Of a stretch of 64,000 nucleotides of DNA, positions 1 through 10,089 are shown piece after piece. Numbering within the stretch: the first letter of the stretch is position 1; every line of letters starts with the position of its first letter. The translations under genes were made by a program, and so were the position numbers. The DNA is from Pardosa pseudoannulata (taxonomy: Eukaryota; Arthropoda; Arachnida; Araneae; Lycosidae), in contig CM063509.1 in assembly GCA_032207245.1 (NCBI GenBank), positions 2,365,181 to 2,429,180 of the forward strand. The letters are read 5' to 3'. Under the pieces are notes generated by a model that saw nothing but the letters and a program-made list of their open reading frames with translations, searched no databases and was not told where the DNA came from.

Positions 1-344
1 CAAACAGACATATGGACCATTTAGGGTTAATCTGCAGATCGGCTACTGTTCAGCACTTTCACGCTGCATCACAAGGAATTCGCGTTGTTTAAAATATAAT
101 CCGAAAGTGGAATGGACTAAATTGTAATTTATTGAGAGACAATACGGTCTGTTGTACAGTGAAAAGGAAAGTAGCAACAGGGGATTAATGAACACTAAAA
201 ATATTCAATAAAATCATCACAATTTTAATTGTAAAATAGACCTAAGTACCTGCTTTGTTTTGCAATTTTTTCTTTGATTCAAAAAGTGAATCCTTAATAT
301 CGGGAGCATTGAGTTACAACAAAATACCTGTTTACAACGATGCC
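1..344. other. Unassigned AT-rich DNA
   Basis: No convincing coding, RNA or repeat signal is seen here. Frequent stops in all frames argue against an exon. Confidence 0.4.
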
Positions 345-569
345 TCAGACCTCAGTATTTTTCACTGTGATGTGAAGCCTGTTTATATCAATTTATTTTA
401 GAATAGGATGGATAGTTTAGGAGAAGATTAACTTGACTCGCTTTGAATTTTGCTAACTCTAACTCATCCAGAATGCAATATGGATGCCTCTATATATATT
501 CCACGTCAAACCGCTTCATAAATTCGAGGACAGACGGGCAGATAACTTAGGCTATTATTATAGAGGGGA
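345..569 (-). mobile_element. Helitron-like element, 5' terminal fragment
   Basis: This is the 5' end of the non-autonomous Helitron family that recurs in the window, read on the minus strand. The terminus starts TCCCCTCTATAATAATAG and is preceded by A, as expected for A|TC insertion. A run with CTGCCCGTCTGTCC follows, then the shared stretch ending in AAAATACTG. About 225 bp align with the full copy at 39951-40857, and the 3' two thirds are missing. The resemblance to arthropod Helitron 5' ends (TCTATAATAATA followed by CTGTCTGTC) is from general knowledge. Confidence 0.7.
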
Positions 570-1438
570 TTTTTCTTTGGAGTTCTCAGTACAAAAATAC
601 AGCTGAATCTCATTTAACAATAATTATTTATCACTACATTCTGGAAAAAAAAAAAAAAAAAAAAAACTCTTGAGCATGGTAAGGGATAAATATACGGTCT
701 GAAACGACAGTAAATTCAGAAAAACTAGTTAGGTCGGTTCCCAAAACAATGAAAGGTTAAAGAACGCTCCGTTAAGTAAATATCGAATTCGAGGAATAGA
801 AGTAAATATTGGCTTACCGTTACACGCAACATTCGCTGAAGAAGAAAATCGTAACTAAAGAGAAGTTTTACTTAATACGTTAAATATAAACTATACAAAC
901 ATATTTTGTACAAAAACAGGAATAAACTAAATGAGAGTCAAGATATAAAAAAGCAAAATCGTATGCAGCAAGACAACATTCACATTTCTTCGTATTTGTA
1001 AATCATTAAAAATTGTTAGTGTTTAATTTATAAATAGAAAACGGTCTCACCGTTTAAGTAAAGGATGATGTCGGGTTTTTTTTAAATTTTTATGTAAATG
1101 ATTAACCAGAAAGCAAAGGCAATATATTTAAGTACTTCCTATTTAATTTGAGTTGAAGGCTAATTTAAAATGGAGGCTATCCATGATTTACCATCAAATA
1201 TAAACAGATATAAACAAAAGTTGTACTAATCGTGTCTCGACACCTAATTTTATAGGTGGTAAAATTAAATATAATTTTTTTTTTTCAAATGGTTGGAGAG
1301 TATGTGTGTGTGTAACGTATATATGTAATCCAATAATTATAAAACTGCTGGACAAGGAGGAAGCTAAACAGCTAGCGGTAATAAAAATGCAGTCGGCCGA
1401 CATTGAATAGAACGGCACGAGTCTAATTCAAACTTTAT
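570..1438. other. Unassigned AT-rich DNA with a poly-A tract
   Basis: Low-complexity, AT-rich sequence with an A-run of about 20 at 646-666. No repeat partner in the window and no coding signal was recognised. Confidence 0.4.
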
Positions 1439-1439
1439 T

Positions 1440-1660
1440 TCAGAGCTGCTAAAACGGACATCTTTACGAGTCAAAGACAGACAGGAGAAAGACACAAAAA
1501 TCACTCTGTTCCAGGAGAGGTGCACCCGACAGCGAAGACAGAAAGAATTTTCCCACTTATTCAGAGAATTTAAGTGCAAAATCAGGAAAAACGCGGAGCC
1601 ATTGGCCGGTGGCAGCTGGGAAACGTGTCGAACAGACAGAAAATGGACATCTATAGGACA
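1440..1660 (-). repeat. Dispersed repeat A, copy 1
   Basis: The reverse complement aligns with 14648-14805. Shared blocks include the stretch around TTTTCTGTC, the GCCGGC(A)AATGGCTC block, the GGTGCACCTCT block and the TCTTGTCTG block. Translations of both copies share an SRVHL...FVSFSCL pattern, but stops and frameshifts are frequent, so this is likely a shared repeat rather than a conserved exon. In copy 2 the repeat lies directly against a Helitron. Its class is not recognised. Confidence 0.55.
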
Positions 1661-1817
1661 AAAAGCTTTGGGAAATGGATCGACAGAATTTTAAGTGGAA
1701 GATGCTCTTTTGATTTAGACATTTAGAGGCTGGGAAAAAGATTAAAAAAAAAAAATTAGAATGGAAGAGAGGAGGTTTTTAAAGAAATATTAAAGTGAAA
1801 TAATGTTGATATATTGC

Positions 1818-1858
1818 ATATATATATATTATATATATATATATTATATTATATATAT

Positions 1859-1896
<38 letters not shown>

Positions 1897-1897
1897 A
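1818..1897. repeat. (TA)n-(TG)n compound microsatellite
   Basis: Alternating TA with short TTA interruptions passes into (TG)9-10. It borders the left edge of the repeat module at 1898-2249. The same tract-then-module order recurs at 27788-28235. Confidence 0.95.
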
Positions 1898-2246
1898 TTA
1901 TATGTGAAATCGTGGTGCAGAGTTAAGGCGAATGGACAACAGTCTTCTTGATAATAATTTTTATTAACTCATCTTTCTTACAACAAGCGCCATTTTCAAT
2001 GTTCGTGGCGAAGCTATGCCTGAAGGTGTTGACCGCTCCATGTTCACGAGCCAAATTCCAACTTATATGTTTGCAAGCTCACCAAAAAGCTGAGAAATAA
2101 TAAAATAAATGCCTCCGCCTGAACGAATTATTCTGAAAGCTTACGCGAGCGTGGGTCTTTTTCATTTATTTTATTATTATAAAAGAGATCTCTTTTTAGA
2201 ATCGTTTTTAACTTACATAATTTCCAACTACTCCTTTTTTAGACCT

Positions 2247-2249
<3 letters not shown>
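1898..2249 (+). repeat. Microsatellite-flanked repeat module M1, copy 1
   Basis: About 350 bp align with 27893-28235 on the same strand, and the right part with 27196-27420 inverted. Shared anchors are GCGAATGGA, ACAGTCTT(C)TTGATAATAA, TTGCGCCATTTTC-like sequence, GGGTCTTTTTCATTTATTTT, and the terminal AGACCTGACATATATA. Both full copies have a TA-rich tract on the left, and their right edge runs from GACA into TATATA. The simple repeat may therefore belong to the element's ends. No protein is encoded and the class is unknown. Confidence 0.75.
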
Positions 2250-2338
<89 letters not shown>

Positions 2339-2361
2339 TATATATATACACACACGCACAC

Positions 2362-2421
<60 letters not shown>

Positions 2422-2448
2422 TATATACATATATATACATATATATAC

Positions 2449-2500
<52 letters not shown>
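2250..2500. repeat. Long (TA)n microsatellite with internal (CA)n
   Basis: About 250 bp of TA repeats with CA blocks near 2325-2361 and TACA interruptions. Open frames on both strands encode only Ile/Tyr/His/Thr runs and are artefacts of the dinucleotide repeat. Confidence 0.97.
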
Positions 2501-2502
<2 letters not shown>

Positions 2503-2675
2503 CACATATCTATATAGCTAGTTAGTATTAAAATTATATGATATTCGAAATACAAATATAACAATATATTTTTGCAGCTGAAAATATTGAAGCATAATGA
2601 AGAATTCCTACCTCGGTTGATAGACCCTCAGACCGTAGAACCGTCCGTCTTTCGTTCGACTCCCCGTCAGTGCAT

Positions 2676-2906
2676 TGTATTAAGGCTAGAATTTTAATAT
2701 AAATTAATGTTATTTATTATTTGAACCGGATCTAGAGGATTCTAGAACTTTCTTTACTATTCGAGATAGAAGTTTCGAAAATGTCCTCACTGTATATAAA
2801 AGCTGTGCCCCACCAGTTGGAGTCAGTACTCAGGCAAGTTGCTTCTATCTAATAAATTCAATTGTTCGTTTAACCTAACTGTGCCATTATTTCAACCTTC
2901 GCGACA
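2676..2906 (+). mobile_element. Possible solo LTR
   Basis: The segment has promoter-like and poly-A-like signals in LTR order. TATATAAAAGCTG lies at about 2795-2807, and AATAAA at about 2851-2856, followed by a short GT/T-rich stretch. It ends CGCGACA. A start at TGTTATTT (2709) would give a TG...CA unit of about 198 bp, but no clear target duplication, primer-binding site or second LTR is visible. An LTR from a Gypsy- or BEL-type element is plausible. A host promoter fragment or another repeat is not excluded. Confidence 0.4.
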
Positions 2907-3324
2907 ATATATTTTACTAGCCATTGATCCCCGTCTCAAAATACTGTCTGAGGATTCATCAAATAACATATAATTAAATCAGGGTTGTATCGGTTTTAAC
3001 GATGGGGGTTATAAACCAGTGGTTTAAATCGGTTTCAAACCGTCCTGGTCCATATCCATTTTGACCCGTCTTGACGACTGAAATTCACTTTTCAATATAC
3101 TTAATACCAATCGAACATAGTTTACAAGCCTATGATGAAGGCAAGTTACATTTCTTAAAAATGTTATAATATAAATAACACCAGCAAAAAACAAATATAA
3201 CATAACACCAAGATAAAAAAAAATGTTTTACTTATTTTTTTTTTATACAAGCTGTTTTATATGTCATTTATGTTGAATTCAAAAAACGGTTACAAGTAAC
3301 AAGTTTTGTAGTTGTCTCTCAATT

Positions 3325-3480
3325 GAAACGATTTCGTCATTTATTTTGGATGACTCCAAACTTTGAAAATAATCTTTCTATAGCTGGCACAACAGTTCAT
3401 GAGATGTATTGTAACATCAACCAATTTTATCTTAATGCCTTCAACCTTCTTCATGGCTGCCCACCAGACATCAGGTCCAA
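3325..3480 (-). pseudogene. hAT transposase C-terminal dimerisation remnant (family 2)
   Basis: On the minus strand a reading with PDVWWAAMK is followed, after a one-base frame change, by PAIERLFSKFGVIQNK, a stop, and RNRF. This matches the layout of the hAT C-terminal dimerisation region: a paired tryptophan, a spacer, then a P(A/S)xxxER.FS..g.i...RN block. The region mediates transposase dimerisation in active hAT proteins. The frame change and the in-frame TGA show it is inactive. The plus-strand open frames over the same bases have no recognisable domain. Confidence 0.65.
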
Positions 3481-3679
3481 GTGTACTGCAACTGGATTAC
3501 ATTTTTACAATCGCATGTGCAGGGTTCATTTTAAAAATTCAAACATTCTTATTACACTGTATAAGCATGTTAAGTCTCGTGAAACTGTTAGTGTAATATT
3601 TTGATTAACAACACTGCTATTTTTATTGCATATTAAAAGTCACTTTTAATTACAAAAAAATATTATATATTAAAATTAA

Positions 3680-3960
3680 CACTAGATTGCCCAAAGCAGT
3701 CATTTTGACTGTTTTTTAATTTCAATTAGAAAAACAATTATGAAATATAATGACACAATTTCTTAGAATTTGGTGACTTTTTCTATAACATATAAATGGG
3801 TTTATGAATAATTGTAGTTACTTCCGCCCTCCTTTATTATATAATATTAAAAACTAATTTTAAACAAATTTCTTTACATATTTGTTATTTTTTCACAATG
3901 CAGTCATTTCGACTGTTTTTGGGCAATAGAGGTATACAAGAAATCTCGGGCAATCTAGTG
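3680..3960. mobile_element. piggyBac-like MITE with sub-terminal hairpins
   Basis: A 281 bp insert is flanked by TTAA at 3676-3679 and 3961-3964. Its inverted ends read CACTAGATTGCCC at both termini. A hairpin CAGTCA-TTT-TGACTG lies at 3697-3711 near the left end, and a related CAGTC-GACTG hairpin at 3901-3915 near the right end. TTAA targets and C-rich inverted ends are the hallmark of piggyBac transposition. No coding capacity remains, so it is a MITE. It sits inside hAT family 2. Confidence 0.85.
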
Positions 3961-4258
3961 TTAAGACCATTTAAAGCTATTTTTAAAAATTCTGACCACT
4001 TCTGACTATTTTTGACCACTTTTGACCAGTTTGGGATGGTTAAGACTTTTATCCAGTGTCCTGGTCAAAATCTGTTTCGACCGGTCAAAATGACAACCCT
4101 GGATTATAGTCTCATCCTTTTTTTTTTTTATTTATTTTTTTATTGTTTCCCAATGAGCAACCTTTACACATCGAGTTAAGAAAAATAAGATATCTATCCA
4201 TTGCATTGTGGAATGCGCTTTGCATGTCATGAACTTGAATTGTATTCGAAATACAAAT

Positions 4259-5075
4259 CAGGGTTGAAAAAAATCATGATTAAAAAAATAGAAAAAAATC
4301 AGATTTATTTTATTTAAATCCGATTTTTTCGATTTAAATCAGATTTATTTGATTTTTTTTTCCGAATTCTAATTTTAATTATTGTATTTTTAAATTTTTT
4401 TTGCAATATACATGGAATAGTTTGTTATAAGTAACAACTTATCTATCTAGTATATTCTACTCACTGATTACCTAAAATTAAATACATAAATTTTAATCTA
4501 AATACATTTCATTATTTTGTCATTGAATAGTGCAAACTCAATAAGATGTCAATTTAAAGAACAAATGAAATATCCTTTTAATGCAAACTATTTATTTAAA
4601 AAAGCAAATCACAATTATTTCAATATTTTTTTAAGCTATGAATTATGGATTTAAATGTTTCAATAAAAACACTAGTTTCGATGCCGTATCCACTCCTAAT
4701 GGGTTACGAAGGCTAGAACGAACCATACCAAAAGAAGAAAACTGTCTTTCTATTCTAGCAGGTGCCACGGCTGTCGAAATTGGGTAGACAAACTGGATTT
4801 CAAGTTCTGTCATACTCTCTTTACCTCCCATTACATGAAATGCATTCCACCAGTCATAACTAGCCGTTGTACCTACCCCTACTACATACTTTCTGATAAC
4901 AACCCCTCCATTCTTGGAAAACACATGCTATCTATTTGCACTTATTTACTTATTGGTATTTCTGTACCGACTGATTCTCAATTCTCCTGTCTTTCGAGTA
5001 CAGGTTTTTAAGAGAAGTGAAAAAAAAATCATTTAAATCAATATTTAAATCATGATTTAAACCATGCCAACCCTG
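4259..5075 (-). mobile_element. hAT-1 deletion derivative, copy 1
   Basis: An 817 bp element with one end CAGGGTTGAAAAAAATCATG and the other, read inward from the right, CAGGGTTGGCATGG. Both ends carry AT-rich sub-terminal palindromes built on ATCATGATTTAAATC. Internally it keeps only the transposase C-terminal segment on the minus strand. Six other copies occur (20564, 23824, 36932, 43332, 46309, 50640), four of them with recognisable 8 bp target duplications, which fixes the hAT class. Confidence 0.9.
4643..4924 (-). pseudogene. hAT-1 transposase C-terminal (dimerisation) fragment
   Basis: The 93-residue reading shows YDWWNAFHVMGG, then LEIQFVYPI, and an ERQFSSFG motif followed by RSSLRNPLG and SKLVFLLKHLNP. 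The order WW, short acidic spacer, hydrophobic block, ER.FS..G, R..LRN.L and LFLK is that of the hAT dimerisation domain at the extreme C-terminus of hAT transposases. The DDE catalytic core and BED finger are absent, so it cannot encode a transposase. The frame is open to the end here, unlike in most other copies. Whether it is expressed is unknown. Confidence 0.8.
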
Positions 5076-5108
5076 GTCATGAACTTGAATTGTATTCTGA
5101 ATACAAAT

Positions 5109-6355
5109 TGAAGAATGCTTCCTTAAACTGAAGTAGCTGAAAACAATTTTTTGAATGGCCATTGATCCTTCCTGAACATTCTTACAGGAGATCCATCAAA
5201 TAGCAAATACAATAACAGCCTGCCAACATTATATATATATATAAATTTGCATTTATATCGACATCATTCTTTCCTTGTCAATGACAAGCTTTTTTTTCCG
5301 GAGATAAACGCCGTTATTATTACAACAACTATCGATCCCAGATGACGTTTTTTTTAGCTGTAACCGTTGCACCTGAAGCTTGAAAAATGAGATGACTATC
5401 TATCCCATTGCATTGTGGTATACGCTTCGGATCTCATCTCACCTGAAGCGTGGGATGACTAAAAATGGCTTCCACACACATTATGGATCTGTAAACGAAT
5501 CGGGCATCACCCGAGCGTTCAATGTTTCTCTTCTCCATTTGGAACGCCGGGTAATTTACCGATCGAACTTTCTCTTGCATACACTCATTGTCCTTTTTTA
5601 TTTATTTGCTTTAGAACAGAAGTCGAATGAATGAATCGCTTTTTTTTTAAGACTGAGTGATAGTTATTCATCCATATCACAGAATAAATGAAATTTGCTT
5701 ATTTCGTTCTGGCGAATGTTTTGATTCATTCAATAATACGAACAGTCTGCGGAACCTTTGGATCGCTTTTTTAAGTAGGTCAGAACAGCTGACTGATATT
5801 TTTTCTCAGTTCGCGAGCGAAACGGATTAGAAACAGAAAGTGATGAATGTTGCGAAATGTTTGGGAAAAGAAACAATGAAGTGATTTCTTAGGTTTTTCT
5901 CACAAGAATTTAAACGAAATCGGCTCTCAAAAAGTAAAAAATAAAAAAAGTAATTTCCTATTTACAATTGTATGTTTTAGATCTCACGAATTTTCAATAG
6001 TACCGGGTGACCGAGCACCGCTCGGAGAAAACAGGTATCGAAACTAACTCATCCGGTTTCGATACCTGTTCATTCGAAATCCATTCGAATAAATTCATTC
6101 GAATTTCCAAAAAAGCAAATTTTTGGAAATTCGAATATTCTTGCCTATTGCTCAAAACATTATTTAAAGACATGATTTCGATTTCAATTCACCATCAACA
6201 TAGTTCAACTGTATGATAAGCGTTTTCCAACAAACATCTTTCTGTATATATTCTGTATTCTGTAGTACTATTAAAATAAAAATGGAAACCGATATCAAGA
6301 TATAAAGATAAATCAATAAAGACTTTTATTATTATTATTATTATTAATTCGTCAG
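5109..6355. other. Unassigned region
   Basis: Part of 5150-5450 repeats words seen at 2907-2980 and 4180-4230 (a CCATTGATCC block, an ATCAAATA block, and CCATTGCATTGTGG followed by a CGCTT block). A diverged repeat therefore probably surrounds the two hAT insertions. The rest, including short open frames at 5380-5634 and 6007-6216, shows no recognisable protein. Confidence 0.35.
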
Positions 6356-6359
6356 AACT

Positions 6360-6720
6360 ACAGCCAATCGATTCCTCGTGGTCGAAAACCCCTGGGTACC
6401 AATTTTTACTTGGTTTGGACGCATGAGAAAAAAGTTTGCCCGCACCGGGGTTCGAACACGGCCCTATCTGTAGCGCCGAACTACGTGACCTTAGCGTGTC
6501 AAAACCAGCGCCAATCGATTCTTCATGGACAAAAATCCCCGGATACCAATTTTCACACGAAATTCGCATATGCTGACATCATGTTCCTTTGGCCGTATAT
6601 AAGGGCCGTAAGCCAAAAATGGCCCTATCTGTAACTCCGAACTGCTCGACCGTAGCGCTTCAAAACCGGCGCCAATCGATTCCTCGTGGCCAAAAACCCC
6701 AGATCCTCAAGTTTACCGGA
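6360..6720 (-). repeat. tRNA-like SINE in direct repeat
   Basis: The block CCAATCGATTC(C/T)TC(G/A)TGG followed by AAAA.CCCC recurs at about 6364, 6512 and 6671. The spacers share GGCCCTATCTGTA and CCGAACT blocks. On the minus strand GTTCGAACCCCGG (about 6447-6460) is a good box-B-like sequence, and GGTCACGTAGTTCGG lies at a box-A-like distance upstream. This suggests about 2.3 tandem or nested copies of a tRNA-related SINE. It is not the (CCAAA)-tailed SINE seen elsewhere in the window. Confidence 0.45.
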
Positions 6721-7239
6721 GTTTATTAATTCTGGGGCGATTTTCGACTTGACAACCATTCCTCGTATTATAGTATAGGATATAATTAATATCAGTTATA
6801 AGAAAGGAATATTATAACCAGTGTATATAATGAACTATTAATTTGGATCCATTAATTAGAAAAATGTGGATCTCGCAGAATAAAAAAAAATTCAGTAGCT
6901 TAAATTTCAAGCGAAAATTTATTTAAGTACAGAATACGATAAATACTGCACATATTTGCAAAAATAAAAAAAAAGATTTATTTTGTCTCCGATTAATGGA
7001 ACATCGTGATTTTGATAACAATAAACGATACGCAAAATTAGATAAATTTAACCCCCCTCCCCTAATTCACAGGTACTAAATTTGAAAACAAAATGAAAAA
7101 ACACACCTTATATTATCCTGAATTTATGTATATTATCCTTTAAAACATAAGAATTGTATGCATAATTTAAAAAAATGATCCATTGACTGTCTACAATTCG
7201 TTCTAAGAAGCTCATTGATAAATGGTTCGTAATCACAAT

Positions 7240-7310
7240 CAACCTGTCATAACGATTTAGAATTTCGATCTTTTGTTTTAATGTTCAATCATTTCTGGCT
7301 TCCATACTTA
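7240..7310 (-). pseudogene. CENP-B-type HTH remnant of a Tigger transposase
   Basis: The minus strand reads MEARND, a stop, then TLKQKIEILNRYDRLI. Compare KRNDLTLRQKIEILNRYD in the copy at 42078. The K-L-(S/T)-x-x-x-K-x-x-I-(I/L)-x-x-x-(E/D) pattern is the first helix region of the CENP-B/pogo N-terminal DNA-binding domain. The in-frame TGA and the absence of downstream catalytic sequence make this a relic. Confidence 0.6.
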
Positions 7311-7935
7311 CAACTGCACGTAAACGAGCAAGGCATAAAACATGAATACGCTCCTTCTCAGTTCCGATAACTATGTGTTGCCTTCTGCTTATCTGACAAC
7401 CATGGACCACCAGCAGGGTGTGCGTATTGCTGAAAAATCCCAGGAACGTGTCATACTCCACTCCTTTGTTCATTCCCCATTTCGCTAGGTGGAAGAGGAG
7501 AATTCTCGGAAATTCAAACAACAGCGAAGGGAAAGAAAAGAATGGATTCCTTCTGAATACATTGTGAATATTCCTTTGCCAGTAAAAATGCAGCTCGAAA
7601 ACGGATCTCATGAACCAATGCAACGATCCCATAAAGCGATCATTTTAACACACGAATGAATAGAGAAAATCGGGACCCAGTGATTTCGATAACAGTAAGC
7701 GATTGAGAATATTAACTGCGATCCCATTAACCCCTTTCGGTATAATTTAATAATGAAAAATTGTGCATGAAATAGCCATTTAATTTTTGTTTAAAAAATT
7801 TGTTTCATTTTACAATTCTTACATATTCTTAATTAAAATCCACTTTTTACATAGTGTTAAATAATATCAGAAACAGTAAAATTAAGAAAATATCAAAGCA
7901 AAACATGAATAAGGTATACAGATAAAGGTCTTCAA

Positions 7936-8060
7936 GCTAGTGGTACTTTTCAAAACAAAGTGCAAAGGAATTCTTACACCGCCAAGTAGTCTCACTTCTA
8001 ACTTGATTCTTGTAACACACACGGCATTTCTTAGTAGGTTTTCTTTTATTCTGACTCATT
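7936..8060 (-). pseudogene. piggyBac transposase C-terminal zinc-ribbon remnant
   Basis: One minus-strand frame reads KRKPTKKCRVCY, continues RSETTWRCKN, and ends LCFEKYH. The pattern CxxC, a spacer, C, then C(F)xxYH is the cysteine-rich C-terminal domain of piggyBac-type transposases, which binds DNA ends. A stop follows shortly, as expected for the C-terminus. The catalytic domain is missing, so the copy is dead. The domain position fixes the element's orientation. Confidence 0.7.
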
Positions 8061-8206
8061 CATTTGGCAATGACTTGTACCAAGTAAACAATATGCAATA
8101 GTGACTTGGGATTTTCACAAGTGATAAAAGTGTTGCCAAATTCAGTACACTAGAAATTTTAAACTAAATTAATTATCATATTTAACAGTAACTTTAATCG
8201 CATGAC

Positions 8207-8575
8207 CCCCTAATTGCTCGAAATAGTAAATTGAACTTTAATAATAAAATGCTCATCTATAAATCTTATTTACGCCCTTTACTAACTTATGCGAGTCCCG
8301 CATGGTCATACGCAGCTAAGTCCCATATTAAGTCTTTATCTGCAGCTCAAAATATCATCATTCGGCAAATTACTAATTCTCCATGGTACTATCGCAATTG
8401 TGATATTCTCAGGGAAATTAATCTCCCTTCTCTTCCAAATTTTCTCAAAATTCTTGCTCTTAATTTTTAGTCTAGCATTAGCATTGATCATTTACTGGAC
8501 TTAGCCCAATATGACCATACGGACCCTGCAAATGCTAAGCGTCCCTTAGCTGTCTTGGACAGAAGCTTTGAATAA
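8207..8575 (+). pseudogene. LINE reverse transcriptase C-terminal fragment
   Basis: The frame reads PLIARNSKLNFNNK, then IYKSYLRPLLTYASPAWS, then AAQNIIIRQITNSPWY, and later INLPSL. After an in-frame TAG at 8468-8470 it continues for 35 codons to KRPLAVLDRSFE and a stop. Spaced blocks of the form K.....LRP.LTYA.P.W and Q....R.I...PWY, and a KRP..VL ending, are typical of the thumb and C-terminal part of Jockey-clade reverse transcriptases. The YxDD catalytic region is missing through 5' truncation, so it is inactive. Only one internal stop suggests a fairly young insertion. Confidence 0.85.
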
Positions 8576-9144
8576 ATTCTATTGGCTCTCAGCAGCCAAT
8601 CTCTTTTCTCCTTATTCCCAGCTCAATCCCTTAAGATTTTCCTATCTTCCTTCTCCCCAGTTCTATGCTGAAATTCTATTGGCCCTTCTGAGCCAATCAA
8701 TTTTCTCCCAGCTCCCAGCTGGATCCTCGTGTTTCATAGACTTTATCTACTTTGCTTCTCGCTCCTCCATTCCACTTGTACCTTTCCGTGTGAAAAAAAA
8801 AAAAATGACTTTCTACTGTCAGTCTGTTTTACACAGATTTGTCAGATAAAATTAGTTACTTAAAAATTTTTTTTGTTTACCTAAATGTGTATTTTTTGCC
8901 CAACCTAATGTGTTCTTATTGTCAACCTAACTTATGTTTTTTCTCTTACCCTCACCGAACTCGTGAACCTTAGTTTTTCTTAAATTTTTTATTCTCTTAT
9001 TTTTAATTATCTTAGACTTTTTTAAGCCTCAATATCGTTGCAATTTATCATATGTCTCATTACCATGCAATACACAGTAATCTGACTTAGAGGGCTTGGC
9101 CCAGGGAAGTCAGACCCGAGAGCTCCAGTGCGATGTCCAGTGCG
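8207..9144 (+). mobile_element. Jockey-like LINE fragment, 5' truncated
   Basis: The 938 bp segment has a perfect 10 bp target duplication, ATCGCATGAC, at 8197-8206 and 9145-9154. Its left edge begins inside a reverse-transcriptase reading, as expected for 5' truncation. About 570 bp of 3' untranslated sequence follow the coding end. The 3' edge carries a short repeat (CCAGTGCGATGT, then CCAGTGCGATC) rather than poly-A. The insertion lies within the left arm of the piggyBac hairpin. Confidence 0.85.
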
Positions 9145-9246
9145 ATCGCATGACGAGTGTAGCTCGTCATTGTGCGGTATGGAATGAAAAACTAATGACG
9201 AGCTAGACTCGTCATTTTACTGGAAGGGGTTAAGCGGAGTCCACTG

Positions 9247-10085
9247 TATTAGATAACGAGCATTTTAAATACAAAGCATTTAAAATTAACTTATTGATTA
9301 GATATTATGATTAATGGAAAATTATTAAAGTTTTGAGAAAAATCCCGTAAAATAAAACATCTCTAAGTGACACGTATCACATATATATACTCTTCAACTC
9401 TGTCTATATATCGTATTCTACAACGAATTGTCAAAAAAAAAATTATAATATGCCATATATTAATCACAGAAAATAATTCGTATAAATATTTTTTATTTAA
9501 TTCTTTGAGCGTTGAAAACACTTGATACCCCTTAAAAAAAAGAAAGAGGTTCTCTGAAAAAATAACTTGAATAAATTATGCGCGTCACCTGCTTCACCTG
9601 TAATGGAATGGTATAATGTACTGATACTGGAAACCATTGTTTATAGGTTTCTTTTTTACAACATATACGCTTTTTATATTTTCCCGTGAGAATTTAAAGT
9701 CTATGTTTTAAGCTATAGAGAAGGAAATACAATTTAGTGTTTCATTCGAACACAGATTTCTTCTGTAATCTGTCGACGGATTAACCACTTACGATATGAA
9801 ACTCAAAGTAAAAGTTATTTGTCAAACTCAAACGATACCTCTGGAGTTAGAAGGGTAAGCCTGCTTCGAAGAACCTCTTGTATAGAGAAAGTGCATGTTT
9901 GTAAACAAATACGAGTGCTGACTACAACTCCACTTTTCGTTGGCAAAACATGGCTTGTTTTCATTGTATCTTATGAGCTTCGACATAGATCCCGTATACA
10001 ACAAAACTAAATTTTATTTAAGGGAAGGGGAAGGAAAAATCAGAAACTAGACAAGTAATTCAAAATAGATTAATTTAGGACTTAC

Positions 10086-10089
<4 letters not shown>
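9247..10089. other. Unassigned AT-rich DNA
   Basis: No repeat partner or coding signal was recognised. A short open frame at 9819-10010 resembles no known domain. Confidence 0.35.

Larger units (their letters stand above)
2980..4101 (-). mobile_element. hAT transposon, family 2, hosting a piggyBac MITE
   Basis: The ends are inverted: CAGGGTTGTATCGG at the left, and at the right TGACAACCCTG, which reads CAGGGTTGTCA in reverse. CAGGGTTG termini and an internal hAT dimerisation-domain relic (about 3325-3480, minus strand) support the class. The 8 bp flanks AATTAAAT and GATTATAG match at only 5 positions, so the target duplication is eroded. Near the right end the motif GACCACTTTTGACCA is repeated. 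The element is interrupted by the TTAA-flanked insert at 3680-3960 and measures about 840 bp without it. Confidence 0.75.
4226..5108. repeat. 33 bp direct duplication flanking a hAT copy
   Basis: The 33 bp ending exactly at the left border of the hAT element (4226-4258) reappear starting exactly at its right border (5076-5108), with two mismatches. The repeats start GTCATGAACTTGAATTG and end ATACAAAT. Other copies of the family have 8 bp duplications, so this is unusual. It may be a repair-generated tandem duplication or insertion at a pre-existing repeat junction. Confidence 0.85.
7731..9229 (-). mobile_element. piggyBac-like element with sub-terminal hairpins, hosting a LINE
   Basis: A 1499 bp insert is bounded by TTAA at 7727-7730 and 9230-9233. 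The inverted ends are CCCCTTTCGG and CCCCTTCCAG. Transposase zinc-ribbon remains lie on the minus strand near 7936-8060, so the element's 5' end is at 9229. Beside that end are two hairpins: ATGACGAG-TGTAG-CTCGTCAT at 9150-9170 and AATGACGAG-CTAGA-CTCGTCATT at 9194-9216. A 938 bp LINE fragment at 8207-9144 is inserted just beside the first hairpin, leaving about 560 bp of piggyBac-derived sequence. Confidence 0.85.
6981..9246 (-). mobile_element. Tigger-like element (family 2) split by a piggyBac-like insertion
   Basis: The right end GCGGAGTCCACTG followed by TA matches the termini of copies at 41651-42431 and 58739-59245. The left end is eroded (GTCTCCGATTAATGG). The body aligns with those copies, including the GATAACA(A/C)TAAACGATA block and the inverted CENP-B-type HTH remnant near 7240-7310. 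At 7727-7730 a TTAA begins a 1.5 kb insertion that ends at 9230-9233. Removing it restores the uninterrupted CATTAAGCGGAGTCCACTG terminus of the other copies. TA flanks and CAGTGGACTCC ends fit Tigger/pogo transposons. Confidence 0.8.

Noticed and set aside
2109..2564. Long Ile/Tyr/His-rich open frames on both strands, also at 10442-10775, 13538-13777, 17779-18168 and 26827-27251
   Set aside because: They are translations of (TA)n and (CA)n microsatellites. Such tracts lack stops in some frames and have no protein meaning.
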